Positions 47,259-59,294 of a DNA stretch of 64,000 nucleotides are shown here, one piece after another. The position numbers and the translations under genes are program-made. Numbering within the stretch: position 1 is the stretch's first letter; each line of letters begins with the position of its first letter. Origin of the DNA: Adiantum capillus-veneris (taxonomy: Eukaryota; Streptophyta; Polypodiopsida; Polypodiales; Pteridaceae); NCBI GenBank assembly GCA_014529385.2, contig CM043953.1, positions 80,237,838-80,301,837 of the forward strand. Reading direction: 5' to 3'. The notes below the pieces were generated by a model, which was not told the origin of the DNA, did no database searches, and worked only from the letters and a program-made list of their open reading frames with translations.

Positions 47259-48735
47259 TGTAACCGGCCCGTAGGGCGGTAGGCGTTGGCTTTCACCCGA
47301 AATTCTTTACTTTATACACACACACAGAGCACTTTGCAAAGAGAACCTGTAATGGGAATTAACACTTCAACTCACACACGGCTCGGAAGCTAGAATGCTC
47401 CGAGCAGACGCCGACAACTTGTAGGCCCCAAAATTGGCGCCCCTTTCGGTATTTCTTTATTCTTTAGGAGGGTAAATTACAAGGTAAGGTCCTGGGAATC
47501 CTTCACGTGTATCCACCTAGATACCATTTGATTTGGCCAAATTTCGGCAGCATAACAGCCCCAAAACTTGCGCGAAACCAATTCCCCTGCTGGAACTCGC
47601 TTGCACTGGCGTATACCCTCTGATTCCTGTCCAAAAACAGTAAATTCAGCACGCTGTATTTACTGGTTTTTGCCCTGTTTTCAGCCCCAAACAGTCCCCT
47701 AACTGTCCTTTGTCAGTGGGGCACGATTCCCAGTGATCCTGGCGTCCGTACGGCTGAAAAACAGTGAATTTACAGCGCATACACAGCGCTGATTTTGCAC
47801 CTGTTCGATGAGGTTATGACCCTCACCAGTGCCTGCTTTGGAGCAGCAGTTAGCTACCCCTGTTCCTGCTCAAGGAGGCTCTTGCCTCAGCACAAAAGCA
47901 TGAACCCACACAACTGTACATCAGTCAAATGAGTAGCCCTCTTGTGGGGCATCACATAACTGCACGTAGGGGAGAGAGAGAGCAGTGTGTAGTGTGCAGG
48001 GCATCACTCCTAGCACCACACTGTACATGAGAGGGAAAGAAAGCACTCCATAGCTCTTAACCTGTGACAGGTTGCAAATGAGGCTTCTCCCAGCTTAAAA
48101 ATCAGCGCCCATTTTTCTGGAAGAGGCAAGTCCCTGAAAATGTGACACTTGGCGCATTTACAAGCATTTTCCCGTTTCGGGTTCGCCGCTTAAAAATATC
48201 CCAACCGACGCGTCAGTTGACTTCGCGGCAGAGTTATAAAGTGTTCCCCTAGTCATACCGAAGGTAATGACGCGAACACATTTCACGGCCTAAAATAGCA
48301 GTTCCCTAAATTTTAGGAGATGCTTCCGTTGGGCTCCCATTGGTCTTCTGACCATCTATCCTCATTGGGACCGCATCCAAAAATGCAATGTGGCCCAACT
48401 GTCGCATACTTTTTGTTGGAAGTCCCACCTTGACTTTACGCCTTAATTGAGTTCACTTCCTAGCATCCACCAACTTGCTAAGTGCGACGGGGGGACCTAT
48501 ATGATCTTGCTCTGAGCCTAGACATCCTCTTACCATACGAATTCTAGTGCCGACCACTTCCCGTCTGCGGGTGAATCTACCGTTCACATTGGCCATACAA
48601 TGTCCGACCGTTTGCTACTTCAAAAAGAGGGTCTTAAACAAATAAAATAAACCCCATTGGAAAGAAACCAACAACCAAGGTTAGCAGTTGCCACATCTCT
48701 GTGACATGGTTAATAACTGCCACGTCCTCGTGACA
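47259..48735 (-). repeat. TE2 5' LTR
   Basis: 1477 bp; promoter LTR in element orientation. Lies adjacent to P450-2 and reads away from it. Confidence 0.96.
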
Positions 48736-48740
48736 CAATA
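48736..48740. repeat. TE2 target-site duplication, right (CAATA)
   Basis: CAATA directly after the 5' LTR. Confidence 0.93.
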
Positions 48741-49022
48741 TATGCAGCATTTGAGGAATATTGTTTGGACTCGCAAAGCAACATTGTCTATCTGGCAAGG
48801 ATGTCGTAGAGAGACTGAAACATGATATTCATATGGAGTATGCAACCATTTGATTCCTAACTTTCGTAGGCAGAAACCAGCCACATCCACGCATATCATT
48901 CCTGTCGCTTTAGAGGAACTACATCATTGAAATTAACTTTACAGCCTTTCTTTTACCAGGTATAACTTTTCAAGAATCAAACCTTTCAATTGAATTATCT
49001 GAAGCAATCTTGCTTTCAACAG
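48741..49022 (+). other. 5' flank or intron of P450-2
   Basis: No exon with a membrane anchor is visible. The stretch ends TTGCTTTCAACAG, a plausible 3' splice site, just before the first coding homology of P450-2. Confidence 0.5.
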
Positions 49023-51028
49023 AGTGTAGACTGTGCTGAAGGACGGAGCTGGATTTTGTTGAACAGCATTCAAAGGCATGGGAAAATGTTTTATGTCAAG
49101 TTGGGGAAAGTTGTGAGCTTGGTAGTCCTTGATCCTTTATCTGTACAGCAACTTCTCACTCAGAATGCTGATTGCTATGCCAAGGGCTTATTTGTACGTG
49201 CACTGGGAATCCTTGGTAATGGTGTTTTTAGTTCAAGTGGCAGTGAATGGATGGATCAACGTCAGCTTCTTGGCCACTGCTTTTTCATGCGAGAGCTGAA
49301 GGTTGTATTGCTATTCAAAATTTTCTTTGAATTCTCAGTCATAAATCAAAATGTGCTCAAAGAAGATGATAAGTTGAAAACTTTGTATATTCTCAGGATC
49401 ATTTTGAAACCATACAAGAGGCTGCAAAGAATCATGTGGAGTGCTGGAGTGCTCTTGCTACTGAAGTAGTGGATGTACACAAACTATTTCTAGAATTGAC
49501 AGTAGGATTGATTTGTGAAATAGCAATTGGCGAGAGCATAGAGAAGAAGATTGCAATCATGATCTTCGAAAGGTTTAATAGCTATCTTAACAAATACAGG
49601 CAGAGAGTCTGCAGTCCTTTCTACAGTTTCTTCGGATACAGGTTCGTGATAATCTTTTGGATTATATGCTTGCTTGTGATTGTTATAACAAATAGCAGGC
49701 TTTTGTGAATTTACAGATCAATAAGCATAGACGTCTCTTAATGGTTGAACCGTGTCTTGTACAAATCTGCATGTATTAGAATGAACATAATAAAAGAACT
49801 CTCATGGGAAAGTTAACTGTATGTCGGGCAGATCATACTCCTGTTTTATTTCTAAATTGTGTAGGGTACGAAGCTTGTTCAATTTGGAAGTTGAACATGC
49901 TTATGTGCATGTGGGGGGGGGGGAGGGGGGGCGGGGGGTGTTGGTTTGGGGGTTGCACCAATGTGCATGTGGGTATTTCTCTGTTTGAGGTTTTCCACAA
50001 GTAATACAGCATTACTCAGTAAATGTGGGTGTGCAACCACACCCAAAAGTGCACCCCTGTCTCTTCGTCCTAATGATGAGTCTATCAGAAAGTCTCCCTT
50101 TTTTCTTGCGATAATGGATGAGCTTGATGTCCAAAACCACTGCTTTTCCAAGTCTGTTTTGAAAGCATGGAGTTGGTGGGTTGCGTTAGAAGGTAGATAT
50201 CAAAATTTCCCTGAGCATTTGAGGTACAGAAAGTCTAATTGATATTTTTTGTATGGGCACAGATGGAAGAGCCAGTATATCATGGAGGATGAGAAACACT
50301 TATTGACCACAATCAAGGAGCTGGTATGCAAAAGAGAGCAGACATTGAACTCACGAAGCAGTAAGGAAGGGCTAGCAATTGACCTGTTGATTGAGAGGGC
50401 CCAAGGCAAGGAAAATTCAAATCCTAGTCTGGTGATTGATAATACTTCAACACTTATTTTAGCAGGCCATGAAACAACAGCAAACCTTCTAACATGGACA
50501 GTCTATTTGCTTGGCACCCACTTGAACTGGCAAGAAGAAGCACGATCAGAAGCGCAGGGAATCATAGAGCTTGACATGAAAAACATGAGCCAGCTTAAGA
50601 TACTTGGGATGATACTTTGGGAGTCTCTTCGACTGTACCCCCCACAACCTATTATCGCTCGCCGATGCATGCGGGAGAACACTGTCAGCGACATTATCAT
50701 CCCCAAAGGTTTAGAGGTGATAATTCCTGTTTCTGCGATGCACCGCAACAAGGATGTGTGGGGACAGGATTCGGAGGAATTCAAGCCTGGTCGATTCGCC
50801 AATGGTATCAACAAAGCTTGCAAAGTTCCTTCATCATTTCTTCCTTTTGGGTCTGGGCCAAGGACTTGCATTGGGCAGACTCTTGCATTGTTAGAGGCAA
50901 AAGTCACCTTGTATCATATGCTCAAGAATTATTCTTGGGAGATTAGCCCAGGCTATCAGCATTGTCCAGATGTGACATTAACATTACAACCTCTATTTGG
51001 TATGCCCATTATTCTTGTGAGGCAATAA
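49023..51028 (+). CDS. P450-2: cytochrome P450, CYP72 clan, N-terminally incomplete
   Basis: Proposed exons 49023-49301, 49397-49641 and 50263-51028 (1290 nt, in phase throughout, GT-AG introns, TAA at the end), about 429 residues against roughly 500-520 for the family. Seen: the B-C helix region (KLGKVVSLVVLDPLS...WMDQRQLLGHCFF), helix E-F, I-helix AGHETT (oxygen activation), ExxR as ESLRLYPP, the PERF-like FKPGRF, and heme loop FLPFGSGPRTCIG with its Cys ligand. The N-terminal membrane anchor and Pro-rich hinge are not found; TE2 sits just upstream. Such enzymes are ER-bound and oxidise hormones or specialised metabolites using NADPH-P450 reductase; the substrate cannot be inferred. Either the first exon is beyond TE2 and older insertions, or the copy is a 5'-truncated pseudogene with an intact catalytic core. 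Confidence 0.85.
49642..50262 (+). other. P450-2 intron 2 with G-rich tract
   Basis: 621-bp intron, GTTCGT...GGGCACAG. It contains a G-run block at about 49913-49936 (G11, A, G7, C, G6) and nothing else recognisable. Confidence 0.7.
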
Positions 51029-51309
51029 CTTGGGATGAGGATGCTCCCTAGGTTTCTTTTGCCTCAAATTCATGAGAGCATGATTATTTAAGTACAAGGA
51101 GGAGGGTTTCACTATTGGGCTATCTTTATAGCCAAACAATTATAAACTAGCAAAGCATTCAAATTTTGTTAAAAGACAACCCATCGCATATTGGTTCCTA
51201 TTTTGAACTATTATGTAAACATTATGACCTTTGTACACCTTGTACACACAATGTAATGCCCACTCTCTCGTGCTCGCTCTTGCATAGGATATAACCAAAT
51301 AATTATATT
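51029..51309 (+). other. 3' flank of P450-2
   Basis: AT-rich, non-coding, probably 3' untranslated sequence; no canonical AATAAA seen close to the stop. Confidence 0.5.
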
Positions 51310-51435
51310 CACAAGGGAAGCTTTGTCAAAGGTGGCAGCGGAAGATGCAATGAAGACAAGAATTGGCTTGTGATCTGACACCTTGACTCCGATCTAGAAC
51401 ACCTGCATTGCCAAACACAAAGAGACAGGACATCT

Positions 51436-51467
51436 GAGAGAGAGAGAGAGCGAGAGAGAGCGAGAGA
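51436..51467. repeat. (GA)n tract, left of LINE-A fragment
   Basis: GA repeats with two GAGC interruptions, grading into AAACGAAACG. Confidence 0.9.
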
Positions 51468-51658
51468 AACGAAACGAAACGAAATGTTATGTAAACGTCC
51501 AAAAGGCCAAAATGACCTATGAGACCGAACTGTTACAAAATTGTGAATCTGATACCATGTCTGGGTACAAAAAGACTAGAACAAAAGTACTACTACTACT
51601 AGAATCCATCCTCATCTGCACTCTGGATGTCGAGAGAGTATGGCTCGAATCCTCTACC

Positions 51659-51660
<2 letters not shown>
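51468..51660 (-). mobile_element. LINE-A 3' end fragment inside a GA microsatellite
   Basis: 193 bp matching the last part of LINE-A (17614-17850): shared blocks GGTCTCATAGGTCATT, GTACCCAGACAT and GACATCCAGA on the minus strand, and the same ATTTC/GTTTC-type terminal repeat. It is strongly 5'-truncated and flanked by GA on both sides. Confidence 0.85.

Positions 51661-51700
<40 letters not shown>
51661..51700. repeat. (GA)n tract, right of LINE-A fragment
   Basis: 40 bp of pure GA. Confidence 0.97.
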
Positions 51701-51703
<3 letters not shown>

Positions 51704-51759
51704 CTGGGAAAGGCTCTCCATGCTGATAACAATTTGCTCATACAAGTGACCAAGGGTGG

Positions 51760-52290
51760 TCCGGCATAGAACTGACATGTCCACTGGATAGACCCGAGGT
51801 ACACATAACTACGACTGCTATTGATACTGCCAACTGGTCCTACACACAAGATCACTGACACAGCCACAACATGGGTTGGGCTCCCCAACACTTATCCATC
51901 TCCCGACAAAGGAAGAACTGGAGGGAGAGAGAGAGAGAGAGAACTACGAGAACTGGATCTCTGCTCTCCTAGGGCCAACACACGAGGCTAGTGCTATGCC
52001 TCTGATTGAGATGCCCACGGGATGGGCTGCCCTAAGAGGATCATAAGAAGGGGAAGATCTACTGCTGCCCATGTCTCTCCTAGCAAAGGAATCTCCTGCA
52101 CGCCAATTGGACATGGAACCAAGCTTAAAACCCAAGGCTAAACATGGCTAGACACAACCCGACATGCGAAACCTGAAACCTGCCTCACGTTGGTCGGGCA
52201 CAACCACAAAACAACCCTCACTGCCTAGCACCTCTCTGGGAGAAATTGGGACCGACTAGACGAATCAAGAGAGATGATTGAAAACACCCC
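51760..52290. repeat. Direct repeat pair, copy A
   Basis: Matches 53490-53960 in the same order with many substitutions and indels: GGATAGACC..GAGGTACACATAA, CACAACATGGG, GCTAGACACAACC, GGGCACAACCACAAAA. It could be one LTR of an old element, but no clean TG...CA ends or primer site were found. A C-rich block (about 52288-52318) follows it. Confidence 0.7.
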
Positions 52291-53489
52291 CCTTCCCCCG
52301 CCCCCCCCCTCCCCCCCAACAAAGCTCCTAGAAAAGAAGTCGAACCAGGAAGCTAGAGTGAGCAATCTACCACTGTAAAGAGAGGGTTTCGTAGATGAGG
52401 ATATTTGCTACGAAACTCCAAGGTTGAACAATACAAGGCTCTATAGTATCATCCAACAACTACCCCCGAAAGACTTTTGGGAAGTAACATGATGTCTATT
52501 GAAAGTAAATCCAGCTCTATCAAGAATCTCCTCAAGTCGACTGACTCACAAGTCGCACAACCAACATCTGCAGAAGGTACTATTGTTGATTGCTCCAAGA
52601 GAATGCATCATAATTGAGGGTAAAGGCATAAACTACGGGTATCCGGATCGTTTCCCAACTCTAAAGTGTTCCACCCTCGAGGAAAGAGTCGAAAATCTAC
52701 ACCTCCAATCATATACCACATGCCAGAATCTCCAAGTTGCTACAGGAAATTCGAGGAAAGGGACCACTAAGGCTACTAAGGAATTATATGTCCTACGACG
52801 AAGAACTAAAGAAATGCACCAACTACCATATATGAATGATGAATTGGAAACTATATTTGAAGGAACTTCATCGGAAGTGAGAGTAAATCTATAATTGATC
52901 TTCAACTGTCTGGAACACCACCCGAGAGAGTATCACTCTACTCTTGGAGTGAATCGGGAGTTAACATCCAGCAAAAAGGAAATTACATCAACATTGAGGC
53001 TACAACTAACACGGCAAGATCAAGAGAAGATCCTACTCCCAAGCTCTGCAAGAGAAGAACAAGGTGTTGTAGAAAGCCACCAAATAGACTATCAATCTTG
53101 TTTGCTACACATGGAACCACAAGAGTTGTATGGAAGTAGTGTGCACAAATTGACTCCCAAGCTGGCTCCACATCCCCCTCTGAAGGGAGAACACCCGAAC
53201 CATGGATAACTGTCATAACTCTCCAACAGTCTTTGCCTGTGTAACTAGATCACCCGAGGTAGGGGAATCCGAGAGGAAAATAATATACTTGTGGAACCTC
53301 GAACCAAATTTGGGAGAACCAAGAAAACTATCTCCCCTCTTTGAAGAATGCCATGGCTAACTGAAAGTGGTTCCTAGTTCGAGAAGGACCACTATCCACT
53401 TGTATGAAATAACATGCCAGTCTAAGGAGAAGGGAAGTAGGTGTGTCTTGAGTGGTATAGCCTCCAGGGATCAATCTGGAAGACGAGGC
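52291..53489. other. Sequence between direct repeats A and B
   Basis: About 1.2 kb. A 131-codon plus-strand frame at 52499-52894 is rich in Thr/Arg/Lys with no recognised motif. If A and B are LTRs this would be the interior of a small non-autonomous element; I cannot confirm it. Confidence 0.35.
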
Positions 53490-53960
53490 ATAGATGACAT
53501 GCCCATTGGATAGACCGAGGTACACATAATTGCGACTGCTATTGACACTGCCAAATGGTCCTACACATAGAGATCACTGACACAACTGGTCCTACACATA
53601 GAGATCACTAACACGGCCACAACATGGGGCTGGGCTCCCCAACATTGATCCATCTCTTGGCAAAGGAAGAGAGAGAGGCTCATGACTCCACAACCTTGGA
53701 AAAGGGGAGGAAAATGGGAGAGAGGCACCAAATGCCTAGGAAAAATAGGGGGAGTGTGGGATAAAATATCCCAGGCCTCCAGGAGCCACTTGGACATGGA
53801 GCCAAGCCTAAAACCCAAGGTTAAACATGGCTAGACACAACCTGCCATGAGAAACCTACCTCACACTGGCCGGGCACAACCACAAAATAGCCCTCACTCC
53901 CTAGCACTTGTCCCTGGGAGAAACTGGGATCAACTGGATGAACCAAGAGAGATGCTTGAA
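53490..53960. repeat. Direct repeat pair, copy B
   Basis: Partner of 51760-52290. It also contains a local tandem duplication of CTGGTCCTACACATAGAGATCAC-like sequence at about 53550-53615. Confidence 0.7.
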
Positions 53961-55233
53961 CTCTAACAAGCTCCTCCTTGAGAAAATCTTCACCAGCTAA
54001 TGATGATGAGTGTGCAGAGGAGCAAGCTGACAATGCGGGTATAGCATGTGGAGATTGCAAAGCATTGGTTCTTTCTTGCCCAATGAACCAAATAGGGCAT
54101 TCAAAGAAACCTCATCAGTGTTGCTGCTTGTTGCTCAACTATATATTCCCTTTTATATTCCATACATTTACATTGTTTGCTCAACGCACACATTTACTAT
54201 GATTTCAATACGAAGTTAACAAAATGATCAGAGGAGGCTTTGTGAAGTAAAAATGATTTCCTATCTCATGGAATTTTTAATGCAAGAAAAGGCACTAGAG
54301 GCCATCCAACAATGGCATATGTAGCGAAGGAGGGGGGGTTTTTTAAGTTTCAAAGATAAGAGGCTATAAATAGAATTTCAAAAAAAATTACAAGTTTATG
54401 AGAAAGGGGGAATTTTAAAATACCTCTTGAACACACGTGCTATAGGTGATTTTCAGAGAGTGGACTCCCTAGGGAAAACAAATGTCAACTATCTCTCCAT
54501 ACACAAGTCAATGCTTTGGCAATAGCCGGATAAAACAATTGCATCATAAAAAATAGCAATCAAACAATAGCCTCCCGTGAAGTCCTGACCTACTGTCTTG
54601 TTCCAATTGCTACCTCCCATGAAGTCTTGACCTAGTGCCTTATTCCAATTGCTATTTCTTCTTATGAAACAATATTAAAAAAATTCAGAATCACATTTAG
54701 AAGAATCATCAAGACAATGAAACCTCTACCTCTAATGCAATAGCATCACCACATTCTACTCCCTCACCTTCAGGTGTATGTCCATCATTATTATCTTCCA
54801 ATGTGCTAGATGGGGTGCTAGGTCCACCTAGTACACTATTATTGATGTTTATTTGTGAGGTCATCTTCGTCTAGTACAAGACTTGGGGAATGCACTTGTG
54901 GGTGAATCATTGTTGTGCATGCAAAATTTATTTAATCTTCCACTTCCATGGTTTTGGGGCCTTCAATGCCTCCTAACAACATAAGTCATCTAGACCTCAA
55001 CGAGCTCAAAAACATTCATGAATGCATTAGGATTGATTTTTGACTAGCACCCATGACTTTCAAACTTGGAGGAATTTATGGTCTGTTTGGCATTTTAGTG
55101 TACTTTTTGGAAGGATAGCTCATATTTTCACTCAGGCAAAATATCGGAAGTGGGTAAAGTGCCCATCAAAAAGAAACCCAATTACACATAATCATTATCT
55201 TCCACAAATTCCTTTTAATGTCCCATATGCATG
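53961..55233. other. Intergenic, no gene recognised
   Basis: AT-rich, stops in all frames; nothing recognisable. A near-duplicate phrase (CTCCC.TGAAGTC.TGACCTA) recurs around 54570-54660. Confidence 0.55.
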
Positions 55234-55245
55234 CTTTGACGATGC

Positions 55246-55246
<1 letters not shown>
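55234..55246. repeat. SINE target-site duplication, left
   Basis: CTTTGACGATGCT, matching CTTTAATGATGCT at 55655-55667 with two transitions. Confidence 0.8.

Positions 55247-55288
<42 letters not shown>
55247..55288. repeat. (C)42 homopolymer
   Basis: 42 consecutive C on the plus strand, directly between the left target duplication and the SINE body; poly(G) at the 3' end of the SINE on the minus strand. The exact length could be affected by sequencing error. Confidence 0.9.
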
Positions 55289-55292
<4 letters not shown>

Positions 55293-55654
55293 CACCTGAG
55301 GGCCCATAGGGGGAGGTGCTTATCCCTTCCAAATATTAGCCATGAAACATGGTCGTGCAAGTGCCGCGTACCATCAGGCAAGAGCCACACATAGGCATCA
55401 CCATGGCTGCCTAATTGATGCACCACGTGCTAAGAACGACGAAGAGAACTCGTAGCAACCAGCTAGGAACCTCCTCCTCGGGTGACCCACCCCAGGAGGA
55501 GGATGCACTTGCATGTCCAAGGGCAAGAGCCCTAGCAACTTGAACACCACGTGAGCACAAGGTGTCTCTCAAGAGGTGACCCAACGGGGGATTTGAACCC
55601 ACAATCCGTAGGTTGAGAGGCCAAAGTCTTATAGTTCGACCAACTCTTTGGGGA
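55247..55654 (-). mobile_element. tRNA-derived SINE with poly(G) end
   Basis: Minus strand, about 408 bp. The 5' part is tRNA-like: an A-box-like AGTTGGTCGAACTATAAG near 55643 and a B box GGTTCAAATCC near 55593, 31-40 bases apart as in tRNAs. The body runs to about 55289 and ends in 42 G. A 13-bp target duplication (two mismatches) flanks the whole unit, which fixes both ends and shows the homopolymer was part of the inserted copy or grew at its 3' terminus. Transcribed by RNA polymerase III and mobilised by a LINE in trans. Confidence 0.8.
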
Positions 55655-55667
55655 CTTTAATGATGCT
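55655..55667. repeat. SINE target-site duplication, right
   Basis: CTTTAATGATGCT. Confidence 0.8.
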
Positions 55668-57530
<1,863 letters not shown>

Positions 57531-57539
57531 AAGGCGGCC

Positions 57540-57870
57540 CATGTGGAGACCATGCCGGTGGTCTTGTGTTCAACAGTAGTTGGCACTGTGAGTCGCAGTC
57601 ACAGTTGTGTGTGCACATCAGATCTATCCATTGGGCATGTCACTTCTATGAGCATCTTGTTATCAGCATGGAGAGCCTTCCCCATCTCTCTCTCTCTCTC
57701 TCTCTCATTCCCAGATGTCTCTTTCTGCCTCAGTAATCTCTCTTCTCCATAGGTGTGCTGTTCATGTAATTGGCATTCAAGATATTCTAGATTTGATTCG
57801 AGGTGTCCAACAAATCGTAGGCCAATTCTTGTCTTCATTGCATCTTTCGCTTCCACCTTTGACATGAAGA
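57540..57870 (+). repeat. GA-associated repeat family, copy 2 (no LINE insert)
   Basis: Plus strand counterpart of 51310-51790. Here TTATCAGCATGGAGAGCC leads through a continuous (TC)n at 57685-57706 straight into CCAGATGTCTCTTT, without the LINE-A sequence seen in copy 1. Confidence 0.8.
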
Positions 57871-58050
57871 TGGCAAACCAACATGTCTATGGATATCGGA
57901 AGGGAAGCAATTTTAGGCAAACACTCTGGTCTTCTTTGAGGGTGTGTAAGTTATGGCTGGCTTGTTGTGTTTTCGTATTGATGATTGTGTCAGTGCTGCT
58001 ATGGTTGCCAGTAAAAGGGAGCAATTTCTCTTTTATGGATTCTAACAAAT
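57865..58050 (+). CDS. Hypothetical short membrane peptide / possible exon
   Basis: From an ATG at about 57865: a basic N-terminus (YGYRKGSNFRQT), then a hydrophobic stretch of about 21 residues (LWLACCVFVLMIVSVLLWLP) and a short tail to a stop. This is the shape of a type II membrane anchor such as those of Golgi glycosyltransferases, but no catalytic exon is seen downstream and the start lies at the edge of a repeat. It could equally be chance. Confidence 0.25.
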
Positions 58051-58052
58051 AG

Positions 58053-59294
58053 CTATTTTACCCGAATCTCACCAATGGGATATGAATGTTGTCTTTTGAT
58101 TCAGAGAAATTTCTCTTTTCTAGATCGTTGATGATATGTGGTGGCTATGACTTTTGAAGTGGGTGGATCCAAAGATTTCCAAAAGCATATTCACTATGGT
58201 TGTATGATATTGGATACATGCTATTGTGTTATACTGTTTGAAGCATGCATAATAGACTTGCTTTATGGTTTTTTGATGCCATATATTTCTAAAGGGTTTT
58301 ATCTTGATTTTGGGAAGTTTCTTTTAAAGCCATTTGACCCACTGGATATTATGCTATTTATGATCTATGGCAATTGATCTCTATGTTGTTTGATGCATGA
58401 GGGTACCATGATGTGTGGTAGCTTACCTAGATGTGCTATGAAGCACGGGATTTATTAGTTATTGGATGCCTATGCTATGTTAACAAAAAGTTTTTATGAA
58501 TTCCATACAATCCTGGAGGGGCTTTTGTTTACATGATCACCAAGATTAGGTGTTTATTGCTGGCATGTATACATTGGGGTGATGTTTGTATGTTTATAGA
58601 TTTTGTGTATGTAATTTTCAATAAAGAGGGCACATGCCAGAGGATGTGCAAGCTTAGAGGGGCTGAATGTCATGTTGTTTTGCAGGCATGGTAAGAAAAT
58701 AAAAAGCTAGATAGCATTTGAGCATTTTTGCTAAGTTGGTATGGTTCGGTGCTTCAGATGTGTGCCAAATGCGGCTACAAATAGTGGGTTAGAAGTTTTT
58801 AATGTGAAAAATAGTGCCAAAATGTTGTAATTTGATTTTGAGGTTAATTCAATTTTTTTCGAGCTCCATTGGGTGTAGCACAGGGCTAATACAACCAATT
58901 TCGCTCTAACTATGTGGGTTTTAGGATTTTCAAGCAACTGTCCATGCGAGTGACTTCAATGCAATGATTGAAGTTTTGCCAATTTATAGGCCCAATCCAA
59001 TGTTTTGGCAAATCTTGACAAGCTCGAGATCCAATCGGGAATTATTGCATTTGAATTGGATCAAAATTTGCCAAGTTATGCTCAAAATACCCTTTTGGTT
59101 CACTTTGTACAGGTGGGTTTTTAAGTTCAAAGGAGGGGCTTCACCTTGAGCTACCATGTGGCATGCTAATAAGTTCACATACTATTTTTGACATCTTAGA
59201 GAGAGGGAGGAGATAGAATATAGTAGAGGCAATATATGTGTATGTGTTGCCACCTCTCATTTTTGCAGGTGGTATTTTCTGATAGTTCCCTTGT
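58053..59294. other. Intergenic, no gene recognised
   Basis: AT-rich; only short motif-less frames. Confidence 0.55.

Larger units (their letters stand above)
40277..48735 (-). mobile_element. TE2: young, intact Ty3/gypsy chromovirus
   Basis: 8459 bp, minus orientation, perfect 5-bp TSD. Both LTRs are 1477 bp, and I count about 11 substitutions between them (roughly 99.3% identical), so insertion was recent. One uninterrupted gag-pol frame. Candidate primer site at 47258-47242 and polypurine tract (AAGAGGGGGGTA) at 41765-41754, directly against the 3' LTR. It landed about 290 bp upstream of the first surviving exon of P450-2. All sequence requirements for autonomy appear to be present, apart from the unusual protease triad noted for the polyprotein. 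Confidence 0.96.
51310..51950 (-). repeat. GA-associated repeat family, copy 1 (interrupted by LINE-A fragment)
   Basis: Read on the minus strand it matches the plus strand at 57620-57870: GTTATCAGCATGGAGAGCC, then a (TC)n tract, then CAGATGTC..., GCCAATTCTTGTCTTCATTG and a CCACCTTTGACA end. In this copy the (TC)n tract is interrupted by 51468-51660. The part at 51765-51940 also matches 53495-53680. Confidence 0.8.

Noticed and set aside
55040-55309. Frame ending in a poly-Pro run (and poly-Gly on the other strand)
   Set aside because: Produced by the 42-bp C homopolymer at the SINE end.
55560-55654. Functional tRNA gene (minus strand)
   Set aside because: Internal A and B boxes are present, but the acceptor stem does not pair well and the unit continues into a 300-bp body within one target duplication, so a SINE fits better.
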